Part shown: piece by piece, positions 1-6,483 of the stretch
How the letters are laid out: the number at the start of each line of letters is the position of its first letter
Position numbering within the stretch: the first letter of the stretch is position 1
NCBI GenBank assembly: GCA_027625225.1
Contig: JAQBWG010000073.1
Location: 1 to 8,260 of the forward strand
Origin: Chloroflexota bacterium
GTDB lineage: Bacteria > Chloroflexota > Dehalococcoidia > Lucifugimonadales > VGZR01
Direction: 5' to 3'
DNA: 8,260 nucleotides
Made by a program: the position numbers and the translations under genes
The notes under the pieces: model-generated
Told to the model about the DNA's origin: nothing
The model's database searches: none
What the model saw: the letters and a program-made list of their open reading frames with translations, nothing else

Positions 1-492
1 AAACGACTGTGAAATTTTTTCCACCCGGGCATTGGCCAACCCGATGGTGACACCAATTGCGCCCTGGCGAAGCGTGTCTCCGGCCTCAAGATTCAAATCG
101 TAGCGGCGAGCATCGGCCAGCGACACCTCGGTCGCCGGGTCGGTTACATCTTCGACGACTTTTAGTGCGGGCGGATTCTGTCGCGGAACAACGATGAATT
201 CTTCGATGGGAGCGAACTCCGGAGACCTGTCTATGCCACTGATAATCGCCCCGCGCCGGACGGTAAGAGACACGGGCTCACCAGCCTTATTTCGAACGAG
301 TTCAATCAAATCCTCTACCCGTGAGATATTTTGCCCGTCCACGGCGAGGACGGTATCGCCTCCGCGAAGTCCGGCTTCCTGAGCCGGAGAACCGGGGGCT
401 ATCGAGCTGATGATGACCGAACCGCCGACAACCTCGTCGTGCGGAACCATCAACGCGATGGTAAAAAGAACGATCGGCGTAACCATGTTCAT
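1..492 (-). CDS. rseP: RseP-family site-2 protease, C-terminal fragment (partial, frame-shifted from its N-terminal part)
   Basis: This is the continuation of the zinc metalloprotease whose N-terminal part lies at 489-752, in a different frame. Read on the minus strand from the ATG at 492 it starts MNMVTPIVLFTIALMVP, which matches the conserved 'AGSFMN' segment and second membrane helix of RseP/MlaM50 proteases. A PDZ domain follows (about residues 24-75, with SIAPGSPAQEAGLRGGDTVLAVDG), then a second soluble region that runs off the left edge. The C-terminal membrane helices with the LDG-type zinc ligand would lie outside the window. The frame stays open upstream as far as 513, so the codons for Ser-Ala-Gly before Phe-Met-Asn are still present. 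The ATG overlaps the stop of the N-terminal fragment as ATGA, which could allow coupled translation of a split protein. It could equally be the second half of a pseudogene or of a gene with a sequence error. Family assignment is firm; the expressed form is uncertain. Confidence 0.8.
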   Translation of the reverse strand, partial: MNMVTPIVLFTIALMVPHDEVVGGSVIISSIAPGSPAQEAGLRGGDTVLAVDGQNISRVEDLIELVRNKAGEPVSLTVRRGAIISGIDRSPEFAPIEEFIVVPRQNPPALKVVEDVTDPATEVSLADARRYDLNLEAGDTLRQGAIGVTIGLANARVEKISQSF

Positions 493-752
493 AAACGAGC
501 CTGCCGAGCGAAGCTACGCGGCTCGGTAGGGTCTTCTTCGCCTACCATGCGCACAAAGCCTCCCAGGGGAATCGCATTAATGGAATAGATGGTCTCGCCC
601 CAGCGGACTCCGAAAAGTCTGGGCGGGAACCCAAAGCCAAACTCGGTGACTTTAATACCGAACCGCTTGGCCATGATGAAGTGGCCCAGTTCGTGCACGA
701 ACACCAGGAAGCCGAGGATGGGGATTATGAGGAGCCAGTTGAGACTAAGCAC
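489..752 (-). CDS. rseP: RseP-family site-2 protease, N-terminal fragment with HELGH zinc site
   Basis: An intramembrane zinc metalloprotease (peptidase M50). In well-studied bacteria it cleaves anti-sigma factors and leftover signal peptides within the cytoplasmic membrane. The 87-residue fragment has a first membrane helix containing the catalytic HExxH motif as HELGH (about residues 21-25). It then has the family's KRFGIKVTEFGFGFPPRLFG stretch and the conserved IPLGGFVRMVGEEDPTEPRSF. It stops soon after, at 489-491, where the full-length family goes on through a connecting segment into a second helix. That second part is found in another frame at 1-492. The start is GTG at 752; AGGAA, overlapping the dxr stop codon, lies about 6 nt upstream, and only 8 bases separate it from dxr. 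Roughly ten expected residues are missing at the break, so this is more than a single-base slip. It is probably non-functional unless the two parts associate. Confidence 0.85.
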   Translation of the reverse strand: MLSLNWLLIIPILGFLVFVHELGHFIMAKRFGIKVTEFGFGFPPRLFGVRWGETIYSINAIPLGGFVRMVGEEDPTEPRSFARQARL

Positions 753-760
753 TATTGTTC

Positions 761-1894
761 CTATACATCTTCTAGGAGTGAAACGACCCGCTGACTCCCC
801 CAGTTAGCAGCTTCGAGTGATTGCTCGGGTGTGGGGGCGTCTATAGCCTCGTGTGATTGCATGACTTTCTCAAGGGTAGGAGCAATGTCTACAAACCGAA
901 GCTTGCCAGCCAGGAAGGCATCCACCGCCGCTTCGTCAGCACCGCACAGGGCGGCGGGCCATGTGCCGGGCCGCCTGCCGTATTCCATGGCAAGAACAAA
1001 ACAAGGGTAGCGTTCCGGTTCCATTTTTTCGAAGGTAAGTGCGCCCGTCTTGATGGGGTCGAATCGGGGCAGCTTCCCATTTTTCATACGATTGGGATAG
1101 AACAACGCGTACTGAATGGGCATCCGCATGTCAGGGGGGCTCATCTGGGCCTTCACCGAACCGTCCTCAAACTCAACCATGGAGTGGATAATGCTTTGCG
1201 GGTGGATAAGAACATCTATCTGGTTCCACGGAACGTCGAACAACCAGTGAGATTCGATTACCTCGAAGGCTTTGTTCATGAGGGTGGCGGAGTCTATGGT
1301 GATTTTGGGCCCCATCTTCCATGTCGGGTGTTTGAGCGCTTGCTCCGGCGTTACGTTTGCCAGTTCTTCTGCACTGACATGTCGCATGGCACCGCCAGAC
1401 GCGGTAATGATGAGACGCTCGATAGCACGATTTTCGCCGCGTAGGCACTGCCAGATGGCGTTCGGCTCGCTATCCAGCGGCAAAAAGCTGGCTCCGTGCT
1501 CTTTGGCGAGACGGGTGAGGTACTCGCCAGCTATTACGATGGACTCTTTGTTGGCGAGGGCGACGTTCTTACCTGCTTTGAGCGCCGCGATGGTTGGTTC
1601 TAGCGCAACACCACCGACGGTGGCTGTGATGACGAGGTCAACTTCGTCGTCCAGCACCATTGCTTCGAGGGAGCTTTCCTGGCACCCGAATTCCTTGAGC
1701 GATGCTACGCCAACGCCGTTGTTATCACAGGAGACGAGGCGAGGGCGAAACTCTTTGGCTTGGGAAGAAAACAGGTCGAAGCTGCGATGCGCAGCAAGCC
1801 CTACGACACGGAAATCGTCTGGAAACGAACGTACGATATCGAGCGTTTGCGTGCCAATGGAACCGGTGGAACCAAGCAGCGCGATACCCTTCAC
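761..1894 (-). CDS. dxr: 1-deoxy-D-xylulose 5-phosphate reductoisomerase
   Basis: Converts 1-deoxy-D-xylulose 5-phosphate to 2-C-methyl-D-erythritol 4-phosphate with NADPH, the first committed step of the MEP isoprenoid pathway, in the cytoplasm. With the GTG start the protein has 377 residues, normal for the family. Visible elements: NADPH-binding GSTGSIG (8-14), LANKES (113-118), metal ligands in DSE (Asp141, Glu143) and Glu211 in MNKAFE, Ser166 in ASGG, His189 in KHPTW, and His231 in IHPQSIIHSMVE. The residue after DSE is Pro144 instead of the His usual in family members I know. The GTG at 1894 overlaps the cdsA stop as GTGA and has GGGTGG just upstream, a weak ribosome site. An ATG at 1906 would add four residues but has no visible ribosome site. 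The stop is TAG. Dxr products feed UppS, encoded two genes upstream. Identity is certain; the exact start is less so. Confidence 0.96.
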   Translation of the reverse strand: MKGIALLGSTGSIGTQTLDIVRSFPDDFRVVGLAAHRSFDLFSSQAKEFRPRLVSCDNNGVGVASLKEFGCQESSLEAMVLDDEVDLVITATVGGVALEPTIAALKAGKNVALANKESIVIAGEYLTRLAKEHGASFLPLDSEPNAIWQCLRGENRAIERLIITASGGAMRHVSAEELANVTPEQALKHPTWKMGPKITIDSATLMNKAFEVIESHWLFDVPWNQIDVLIHPQSIIHSMVEFEDGSVKAQMSPPDMRMPIQYALFYPNRMKNGKLPRFDPIKTGALTFEKMEPERYPCFVLAMEYGRRPGTWPAALCGADEAAVDAFLAGKLRFVDIAPTLEKVMQSHEAIDAPTPEQSLEAANWGSQRVVSLLEDV

Positions 1895-2724
1895 GGAGCC
1901 ACCCATAGCATGAACAAGTATAGCACCGGTATGTTGAAGAGAATGGAGTCGAGGCGGTCGAGCAGACCACCGTGTCCGGGCACAAGCCAGCCGGAATCTT
2001 TGACCCCGGCGATGCGCTTGAGCTTGGATTCGAAGAGGTCGCCTACCATGGCAACGGCTGCGACCACTATTCCCAGTACAACGGCCTGCCACACGACAAT
2101 ACCCATCCCGAAGACGGCGGTCGCCGCAATCATCGCGCCGATACCGCCTGCGAGCCCTCCAACAACGCCCTCCCATGTTTTACCGGGGCTAATGGATGGA
2201 GCCATGCGGTGCCTGCCGATAAGCCTACCGACGCTGTACGCGAGGATATCGGTAGCAAATACCCCTATGAATAGCAAATACAGGCCCTCCGTGCCATCGG
2301 GGGCTTCTCTCAGCAGGGGAACAAAAAGCAGCAATCCTCCCGAATAACACGCGGCGAGCGTGGTTGACGCAATGCTCGAAGCAGCATCGGAAGCCTTCTG
2401 TATCAGCGCCCCGATAAAGGCGAAAACGAGGCCCGCGACAATAGCAGGAAGAACAGTGAGATAGGCAGGAACGTCAAGGGCGGAAAAGTGGCCGGCGATG
2501 ACCAGGCCCCACGCCCACACGACAGCTACGAGGACGGACGGGTGCTCGCCTCGTTTCGCAGCCATGATGCACACTTCGGTGGCGGCGATGGCGGCGACGA
2601 TGGCGGCAACGACTGTGACCCAGGGCAACCCTGCCCATATGACTACGGCAAGAAGGGGAATTGCGACGACCCCTGTGATAATCCTTATCACCAGGTTTCG
2701 TCTTGCCGAAGAGGTGTCAGGCAT
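1891..2724 (-). CDS. cdsA: Phosphatidate cytidylyltransferase (CDP-diglyceride synthase)
   Basis: Makes CDP-diacylglycerol from CTP and phosphatidic acid, the branch point of bacterial phospholipid synthesis, as an integral membrane enzyme. The protein has 277 residues, close to the family norm, and consists mostly of hydrophobic helices (for example about 11-31, 36-50, 64-79, 86-108, 186-206 and 208-228). The C-terminal half holds the diagnostic parts: GRLIGRHRMAPSISPGKTWEG (about 166-186), and the full CDS signature from Ser233 to Asp259, with SKLKR, KDSG and PGHGGLLDRLD. The ATG at 2724 has AAGGGG about 7 nt upstream. A 61-base gap separates it from uppS, and its stop overlaps the dxr GTG as GTGA. 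Nothing looks damaged. Confidence 0.96.
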   Translation of the reverse strand: MPDTSSARRNLVIRIITGVVAIPLLAVVIWAGLPWVTVVAAIVAAIAATEVCIMAAKRGEHPSVLVAVVWAWGLVIAGHFSALDVPAYLTVLPAIVAGLVFAFIGALIQKASDAASSIASTTLAACYSGGLLLFVPLLREAPDGTEGLYLLFIGVFATDILAYSVGRLIGRHRMAPSISPGKTWEGVVGGLAGGIGAMIAATAVFGMGIVVWQAVVLGIVVAAVAMVGDLFESKLKRIAGVKDSGWLVPGHGGLLDRLDSILFNIPVLYLFMLWVAP

Positions 2725-2785
2725 TAAAAGCCCCTTCCCGTATTCTTCACACCTAATCTAAGGCCGTATGTGCAAACCTAGCGCT

Positions 2786-3529
2786 TCATTCACGAGAATC
2801 TAGAACGCGTCCGAATCTTCGTTGCCGCTGCGCATACGCAGCGAGTGCCAAGTCAATCTCCGATTCGTCAAAATCCGGCCAAAGTGTCCCCGTAGTGTAG
2901 TACTCCGCATACGCTGCCTGCCAAATCAGGAAGTTGCTCAATCGCATCTCGCCTGCGGTCCGAATGATAAGGTCAGGGTCTGGTACATCGGGTGTATAAA
3001 GATACTTCTCAAACGTTTCTTCGTTCACATCTTCGGGGCGCACACCATTGGCTACGAGTTTCTTGATAGCCTCCAGTATCTCGGCTCGCCCACCGTAGTC
3101 AAACGCAACGTTCAGATTCATGGTGGTATTGTTTTGCGTCAGTTCGACGCTACTGTTGATAGCTTTTTGCAGATGGGGAGATAATCGGTCGGTTCGGCCA
3201 AGATGTCGAATTCTCACGCCTTCCTCATGTAACGCTTGGGTTTCGGTTCGTATCGCCTCGCCGAGCAACTCCATAAGCGCATCAACTTCATCGTCCGGGC
3301 GTTCCCAATTCTCGGTGGAGAAGGCATAGAGTGTGAGATAGCGTACCCCACGGCCAGAAAAAAGCCTGATGATACGCCGGATGTTTTGCGTACCCGCCCG
3401 ATGACCGTCTGAACGGGTTTGGCCGCGTGTGTTAGCCCAGCGCCCGTTTCCGTCCATGATTATGGCTACGTGAACAGGCGGTGTTGGCGGGGAAGAAGGG
3501 GCTCCGTTTAAGGCAGAGCCTCGAATCAT
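2786..3529 (-). CDS. uppS: Undecaprenyl diphosphate synthase (cis-prenyltransferase, UPP synthase)
   Basis: Condenses isopentenyl diphosphate onto farnesyl diphosphate to make the C55 lipid carrier used in peptidoglycan and polysaccharide assembly. The 247 residues contain the family signatures in order: MDGNGRWA with catalytic Asp26, GHRAG, YAFSTENWERP, NVAFDYGGRAEI, and the C-terminal block IIRTAGEMRLSNFLIWQAAYAEYYTTGTLWPDF, which binds diphosphate. The residues matching the E. coli active-site Asp, Asn, Arg, His, Ser and Glu positions are all present. A Pro/Ser-rich N-terminal stretch of about 18 residues precedes the core. The ATG at 3529 overlaps the frr stop as ATGA and has only a poor ribosome site (GGAAAT), so expression probably depends on coupling to frr. 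A trans-prenyl synthase is ruled out by the lack of DDxxD motifs. Confidence 0.96.
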   Translation of the reverse strand: MIRGSALNGAPSSPPTPPVHVAIIMDGNGRWANTRGQTRSDGHRAGTQNIRRIIRLFSGRGVRYLTLYAFSTENWERPDDEVDALMELLGEAIRTETQALHEEGVRIRHLGRTDRLSPHLQKAINSSVELTQNNTTMNLNVAFDYGGRAEILEAIKKLVANGVRPEDVNEETFEKYLYTPDVPDPDLIIRTAGEMRLSNFLIWQAAYAEYYTTGTLWPDFDESEIDLALAAYAQRQRRFGRVLDSRE

Positions 3530-4089
3530 ATTTCCATAACCTCGGCTTCTTTTTCCTTGCGGAGCGTATCCATTTCCTGGATATAGGCATCGGTTAGTTT
3601 TTGCAATTGCTCTTGCGCACGCTTGGAATCGTCCTGACTAAGGTCTTTGTCTTTTTCCATGGCCTTTATGCTATCCATGCCATCTCGTCGGATATTACGC
3701 ACAGCAATATGACCGTCTTCCACCCGCTTGCTCACTGTTTTCACCAGTTCGCGCCGTCGCTCTTCGGTAGGTATCGGCAAGTTGATTCGAATCACTTTAC
3801 CGTCGTTATTGGGTGTAAGACCTAAGTCGGACTTCAGAATAGCCTTCTCAATGTCCTGCATGGCCTGTTTGTCCCATGGCTGAATCACGATTGTGCGGGC
3901 CTCGGGTACCGTGATAGTGGCTACCTGATTAATGGGTGTCGGTGTGTTGTAGTACAACACATCAATGCCGTCGAGAAGCGCAGGGCTTGCACGTCCTGTC
4001 CTTACATTTATAAGCTCTTTTTTAAGAGCTTCGACCGATTTTTTCATCCTGCTTTCCGATTCGGAAAGAATTGATGGAATCGTAGTCAT
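3526..4089 (-). CDS. frr: Ribosome recycling factor
   Basis: Works with EF-G to split the post-termination ribosome complex so that subunits can be reused. The 187-residue length is typical of the family (about 185). The N-terminal helix holds the conserved NVRTGRASPALLDGIDVLYYNTPTPINQVATITVPEARTIVIQPWDK, and the helical C-terminal part carries RINLPIPTEERRRELVK and the KDLSQDDSKRAQEQLQKLTD region. The ATG at 4089 is preceded by GGGGAAGG at about 6 nt. The gap to pyrH is 26 bases and the stop overlaps uppS. The pyrH-frr pairing is conserved across many bacteria. Confidence 0.97.
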   Translation of the reverse strand: MTTIPSILSESESRMKKSVEALKKELINVRTGRASPALLDGIDVLYYNTPTPINQVATITVPEARTIVIQPWDKQAMQDIEKAILKSDLGLTPNNDGKVIRINLPIPTEERRRELVKTVSKRVEDGHIAVRNIRRDGMDSIKAMEKDKDLSQDDSKRAQEQLQKLTDAYIQEMDTLRKEKEAEVMEI

Positions 4090-4115
4090 AATACCCTTCC
4101 CCTTAAGCTAGATGC

Positions 4116-4862
4116 CTATGTGACAGGCGCACTTTCGGCTACCAGCGACCCTATGCGTTCGCCCCTAATTATACGAGCGATATTGTCGGGCACCGAAAGG
4201 TCAAATACTACGATTGGTAGTTGATGTTCCATGCAAAGCGACAATGCGGTCGCATCCATGACTCCAAGCCGTTGATCCATGGCATCGCGATAGGATATGA
4301 AGTCATAACGTTTAGCGGTCGGGTCTTTTCGGGGGTCGGTGGCGTAGATACCATCCACATTGTATTTCGCCATCAGGAGAATATCAGCTTCAATTTCCAT
4401 AGCACGTAACGCTGCCGCGGTATCAGTTGTCATATAAGGGTTTCCGGTGCCAGCAGCGAAGATGACAACGCGACCTTTTTCGAGATGACGCACCGCTCGA
4501 CGGCGTATATAAGGTTCCGCAATTTGCTGCAACGTAATGCCGGTTTGCGTACGGGTGTTCACGGAGTAGCGCCGTTCCAGGGCATCCTGAAGAGACATTG
4601 CATTGATAACGGTGGCTAGCATTCCCGCATAGTCTGCTGAGACGCGGTCCATACCTTCGAGTTGAGCCTGAGAACCTCGCCAGATGTTTCCCCCACCTAC
4701 CACCACTCCCACTTCAACGCCCAGATCATGAAGCATTTTAATCTGGTTAGCGTTGTAATCTACCGCTTCCTGGTCTATCCCGTAGCCTCTGGTGCCTTTG
4801 AAAGACTCACCGCTAAGTTTCAGCAATACTCTTCGGTAGGCGGGACGTCCATCCGCAGACAT
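4116..4862 (-). CDS. pyrH: UMP kinase (uridylate kinase)
   Basis: Phosphorylates UMP to UDP with ATP in pyrimidine nucleotide synthesis; the bacterial enzyme is a hexamer of the amino-acid-kinase fold. From the ATG at 4862 it has 248 residues. Visible motifs: LLKLSGESF near the start (Lys15), the glycine-rich VVGGGNIWRG (about 54-63), DYAGMLATVINAMSLQDALE, AEPYIRRRAVRHLEKGRVVIFAAGTGNPYMTTDTAAALRA, NVDGIYATDPRKDPTAKRYD, and the C-terminal VMDATALSLCMEHQLPIVVFDL. An alternative GTG at 4871 overlaps the tsf stop as GTGA, but AGGAG at 4873-4877 lies only one base before it. The same AGGAG lies 10 bases before the ATG, so the ATG is preferred. The stop is TAG. The gene is intact. Confidence 0.96.
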   Translation of the reverse strand: MSADGRPAYRRVLLKLSGESFKGTRGYGIDQEAVDYNANQIKMLHDLGVEVGVVVGGGNIWRGSQAQLEGMDRVSADYAGMLATVINAMSLQDALERRYSVNTRTQTGITLQQIAEPYIRRRAVRHLEKGRVVIFAAGTGNPYMTTDTAAALRAMEIEADILLMAKYNVDGIYATDPRKDPTAKRYDFISYRDAMDQRLGVMDATALSLCMEHQLPIVVFDLSVPDNIARIIRGERIGSLVAESAPVT

Positions 4863-4867
4863 GGGAC

Positions 4868-5377
4868 TCACTCTCCTAAAGCAAACCTTATAAACCTGCG
4901 AACCTTAATATTCTCGCCCATCTTTCCAATAGCTTCGTTCACCATATCTTGAACCGATAGGCTCGGGTCTTTAATGAACGCTTGCTGCATAAGAGTTACT
5001 TCACGAGGATCTGCTTTGTCTTTTAGATTTTCGGGTATGTCACCTTCGTCAACATACTGCGGAGACATCGCCGCCACCTGCATAGCAATGCCATGGGCAA
5101 GTGCTTTGAAGTCATCGGTACGTGCAACGAAATCGGTCTCGCAATTCAACTCGACCAAGGCTCCTACCCTACCACCGCTATGGATATAGGAATGAACCAT
5201 GCCTTCGTTGGCCGCTCGATCAGATTTTTTGGCGGCGATTTTCATCCCTTTTTCCTTAAGGATGTCTTTCGCTTTTTCAATATCGCCGTTGGCTTCCTGA
5301 AGCGCCCGTTTACAATCCATAACTCCTGCGCCAGTCGCCTCGCGCAGCTCTTTTATCGTGTCAAGCGTGGGTTCCAC
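4868..5377 (-). CDS. tsf: Translation elongation factor Ts, short form
   Basis: Guanine nucleotide exchange factor that regenerates EF-Tu-GTP during elongation. The N-terminal UBA-like region (about 1-50) has the signature LREATGAGVMDCKRALQEANGDIEKAKDILKEKG. The core carries NCETDFVARTDDF (TDFVA motif), and the protein ends in KVRRFIRFALGE. At 169 residues it is much shorter than the E. coli protein (about 280) and resembles the compact form of Thermus-like and several deep-branching lineages, with a single half-core. Because the characteristic C-terminus is present this is a natural length, not a truncation. The start is GTG at 5377, with a perfect AGGAGG four bases upstream. It lies 49 bases behind rpsB, with which it is usually co-transcribed. 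Confidence 0.96.
   Translation of the reverse strand: MEPTLDTIKELREATGAGVMDCKRALQEANGDIEKAKDILKEKGMKIAAKKSDRAANEGMVHSYIHSGGRVGALVELNCETDFVARTDDFKALAHGIAMQVAAMSPQYVDEGDIPENLKDKADPREVTLMQQAFIKDPSLSVQDMVNEAIGKMGENIKVRRFIRFALGE
4873..4877 (-). promoter_or_regulatory. Ribosome binding site of pyrH (decides start)
   Basis: AGGAG on the minus strand, inside the last codons of tsf. It is one base from the GTG at 4871 but ten bases from the ATG at 4862, so it favours the ATG. Confidence 0.6.
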
Positions 5378-5381
5378 GATG

Positions 5382-5387
5382 CCTCCT
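5382..5387 (-). promoter_or_regulatory. Ribosome binding site of tsf (supports GTG start)
   Basis: AGGAGG on the minus strand, four bases before the GTG at 5377. It is the strongest ribosome site in the window and fixes the unusual start codon of tsf. Confidence 0.75.
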
Positions 5388-5426
5388 AAGGTGGGTGTGG
5401 TAAGGGTATAAGAGACGAGCTAGAAC

Positions 5427-6320
5427 TTAGTCTACTAGTTCCTCGTCGTTGTCGTCTGATGTATCGGCGGCGTCTTGTTCAGTGCTCTCTGCAGCAACTT
5501 CCTCAACGGCTTTAGCCTTTTCGGCGACCGCCACCGCCTTTTCCGACGCTTCGGCTGCAAGTTCGGCTTCCATGGACTCACGCCGGTTCGTTCCTTCAAT
5601 CACCGCATCGGCCATTTGACCAGCAACAAGACGTATCGAACGAATTGCATCGTCGTTGCCCGGGATAGGATAGTCAATCAAGTTCGGGTCGGAATCGGAG
5701 TCTACAAGTGCTATGACAGGAATACCTACTCTCCGGGCTTCTTGCACTGCGATAGCTTCCTTGCCAATATCCACCACAAAAAGAGCACCTGGCATCTTAG
5801 TAAGTTCTTTAATGCCCCCGAAGAAGCGGTTCAGGCGTATAAGCTCCTCATCCAAGTGGAGCGCCTCAAGCTTTGACAACCGCTGGAAATCACCGGAAGT
5901 CTTGCGTTCTTCCAGCTTTACCAGATGGTCAAGGCGCTGCTGAATAGTCTTGAAGTTTGTGAGCGTTCCGCCAAGCCATCGAGTAGACACAAAGAAGCTA
6001 TTGCTTCTTTGTGCCTCACTGATGATGGTATCTTGAGCTTGTTTTTTCGTGCCAACAAAAATGACCTTCTGCCCGGAGGCCGCAACCTCAGTCACGAACT
6101 CTTTCGCAGTCTCCAGCATTTTCAGTGTCTGCTGCAGGTCAATGATGTGGATGCCATTGCGATGGGAGAAAATATACTGCCGCATCTTCGGATTCCAGCG
6201 TCGCCGCTGGTGGCCAAAGTGAACACCTGCTTCAAGCAGTGACTTCATACTTATCGGTGGAGCTTGCTGCTCTTCTACTGCCGGTGTCGGTAAAACTACT
6301 TCTTGTGTTTGTTGGACCAT
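5427..6320 (-). CDS. rpsB: 30S ribosomal protein S2
   Basis: Small-subunit protein bound at the head-body junction of the 30S particle, and first gene of the minus-strand unit. The conserved core starts at about residue 25 (MKSLLEAGVHFGHQRRRWNPKM) and includes FSHRNGIHIIDLQQTL, FVGTKKQAQ, TRWLGGTLTNFKTI, GGIKELTKMPGALFVVD and PIPGNDDAIRSIRLV. Residues 1-24 are a Gln/Pro/Val-rich extension, and about residues 242-297 form an Ala/Glu/Asp-rich acidic tail ending DDNDEELVD; such tails occur in several S2 families. The ATG at 6320 is chosen. A strong GGGGAGGAG lies upstream at 6336-6344, but it is 15 bases away, longer than usual. The same frame runs back to a GTG at 6368 that has no ribosome site. 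The coding sequence contains a perfect 11-bp hairpin at 5988-6013. Confidence 0.95.
   Translation of the reverse strand: MVQQTQEVVLPTPAVEEQQAPPISMKSLLEAGVHFGHQRRRWNPKMRQYIFSHRNGIHIIDLQQTLKMLETAKEFVTEVAASGQKVIFVGTKKQAQDTIISEAQRSNSFFVSTRWLGGTLTNFKTIQQRLDHLVKLEERKTSGDFQRLSKLEALHLDEELIRLNRFFGGIKELTKMPGALFVVDIGKEAIAVQEARRVGIPVIALVDSDSDPNLIDYPIPGNDDAIRSIRLVAGQMADAVIEGTNRRESMEAELAAEASEKAVAVAEKAKAVEEVAAESTEQDAADTSDDNDEELVD
5988..6013. repeat. Perfect 11-bp inverted repeat inside rpsB
   Basis: CACAAAGAAGC at 5988-5998 and its exact reverse complement at 6003-6013 enclose the loop TATT. It lies wholly within the S2 coding sequence, encoding QRSNSFFV just before the conserved TRWLGG. No T-run follows on either strand, so it is not a typical terminator. 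Confidence 0.85.
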
Positions 6321-6378
6321 CAGGTATCGGTTGCTCTCCTCCCCAAAGGTTGTTTGGATTCGTTGCACAATCTGGCAA

Positions 6379-6413
6379 AGTATATCATACGATAGCTCAG
6401 CATTGCGAGTATA
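6379..6413 (-). promoter_or_regulatory. Candidate -10 elements for the rpsB transcription unit
   Basis: On the minus strand this stretch holds TATACT at 6413-6408 and again at 6384-6379, plus TATGAT at 6389-6384; each matches five of six bases of the -10 consensus. No convincing -35 lies 16-18 bases upstream of any of them, so the actual start site cannot be chosen. Leaders of roughly 50-85 bases before the S2 ATG would result. Confidence 0.3.
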
Positions 6414-6431
6414 CAGGGACTGTGGTATCCT
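6403..6431 (+). promoter_or_regulatory. Candidate sigma-70-type promoter for rpsO
   Basis: TTGCGA at 6403-6408 and TATCCT at 6426-6431 are separated by 17 bases; each matches four of the six consensus bases. Transcription would start near 6438, giving a leader of about 45 bases. Found by eye only, in the divergent gap where a promoter is expected. Confidence 0.35.
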
Positions 6432-6483
6432 AGGTCGGTTGCAAAGAGAGAATCAAAGTAAGGATGTGGATACTGCAAACAGT

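Larger units (their letters stand above)
6321..6483. other. Divergent intergenic region between rpsB and rpsO
   Basis: This 163-base gap must carry promoters for both units. Apart from the promoter candidates it holds, on the minus strand, a small CCAAA/TTTGG hairpin with a 5-base loop directly before the GGGGAGGAG of the rpsB leader. No tRNA, riboswitch or strong hairpin was seen. Confidence 0.6.

Noticed and set aside
857..1444. Long plus-strand open frame of 195 codons opposite dxr
   Set aside because: It lies wholly antisense to a dxr gene with full motifs, has no ribosome site, and its protein has the low-complexity, His/Arg/Gly-rich look of an antisense shadow.
1272..2347. Further long plus-strand frames (1272-1913 and 1760-2347) opposite dxr and cdsA
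   Set aside because: They overlap each other and the real genes, and show no recognisable domain; the Ser/Pro/Thr-rich products are typical of reverse-strand reading of GC-rich codons.
4012..4031. 8-bp inverted repeat with TTTT loop inside frr
   Set aside because: A stem of this size is expected by chance in 8 kb, and no T-run follows it; it lies in a conserved coding segment.
6391..6400. GATAGCTCAG resembling a tRNA D-arm
   Set aside because: There is no acceptor stem, anticodon arm or GGTTCGA-type T-loop at the right distances; a chance match in the promoter region.
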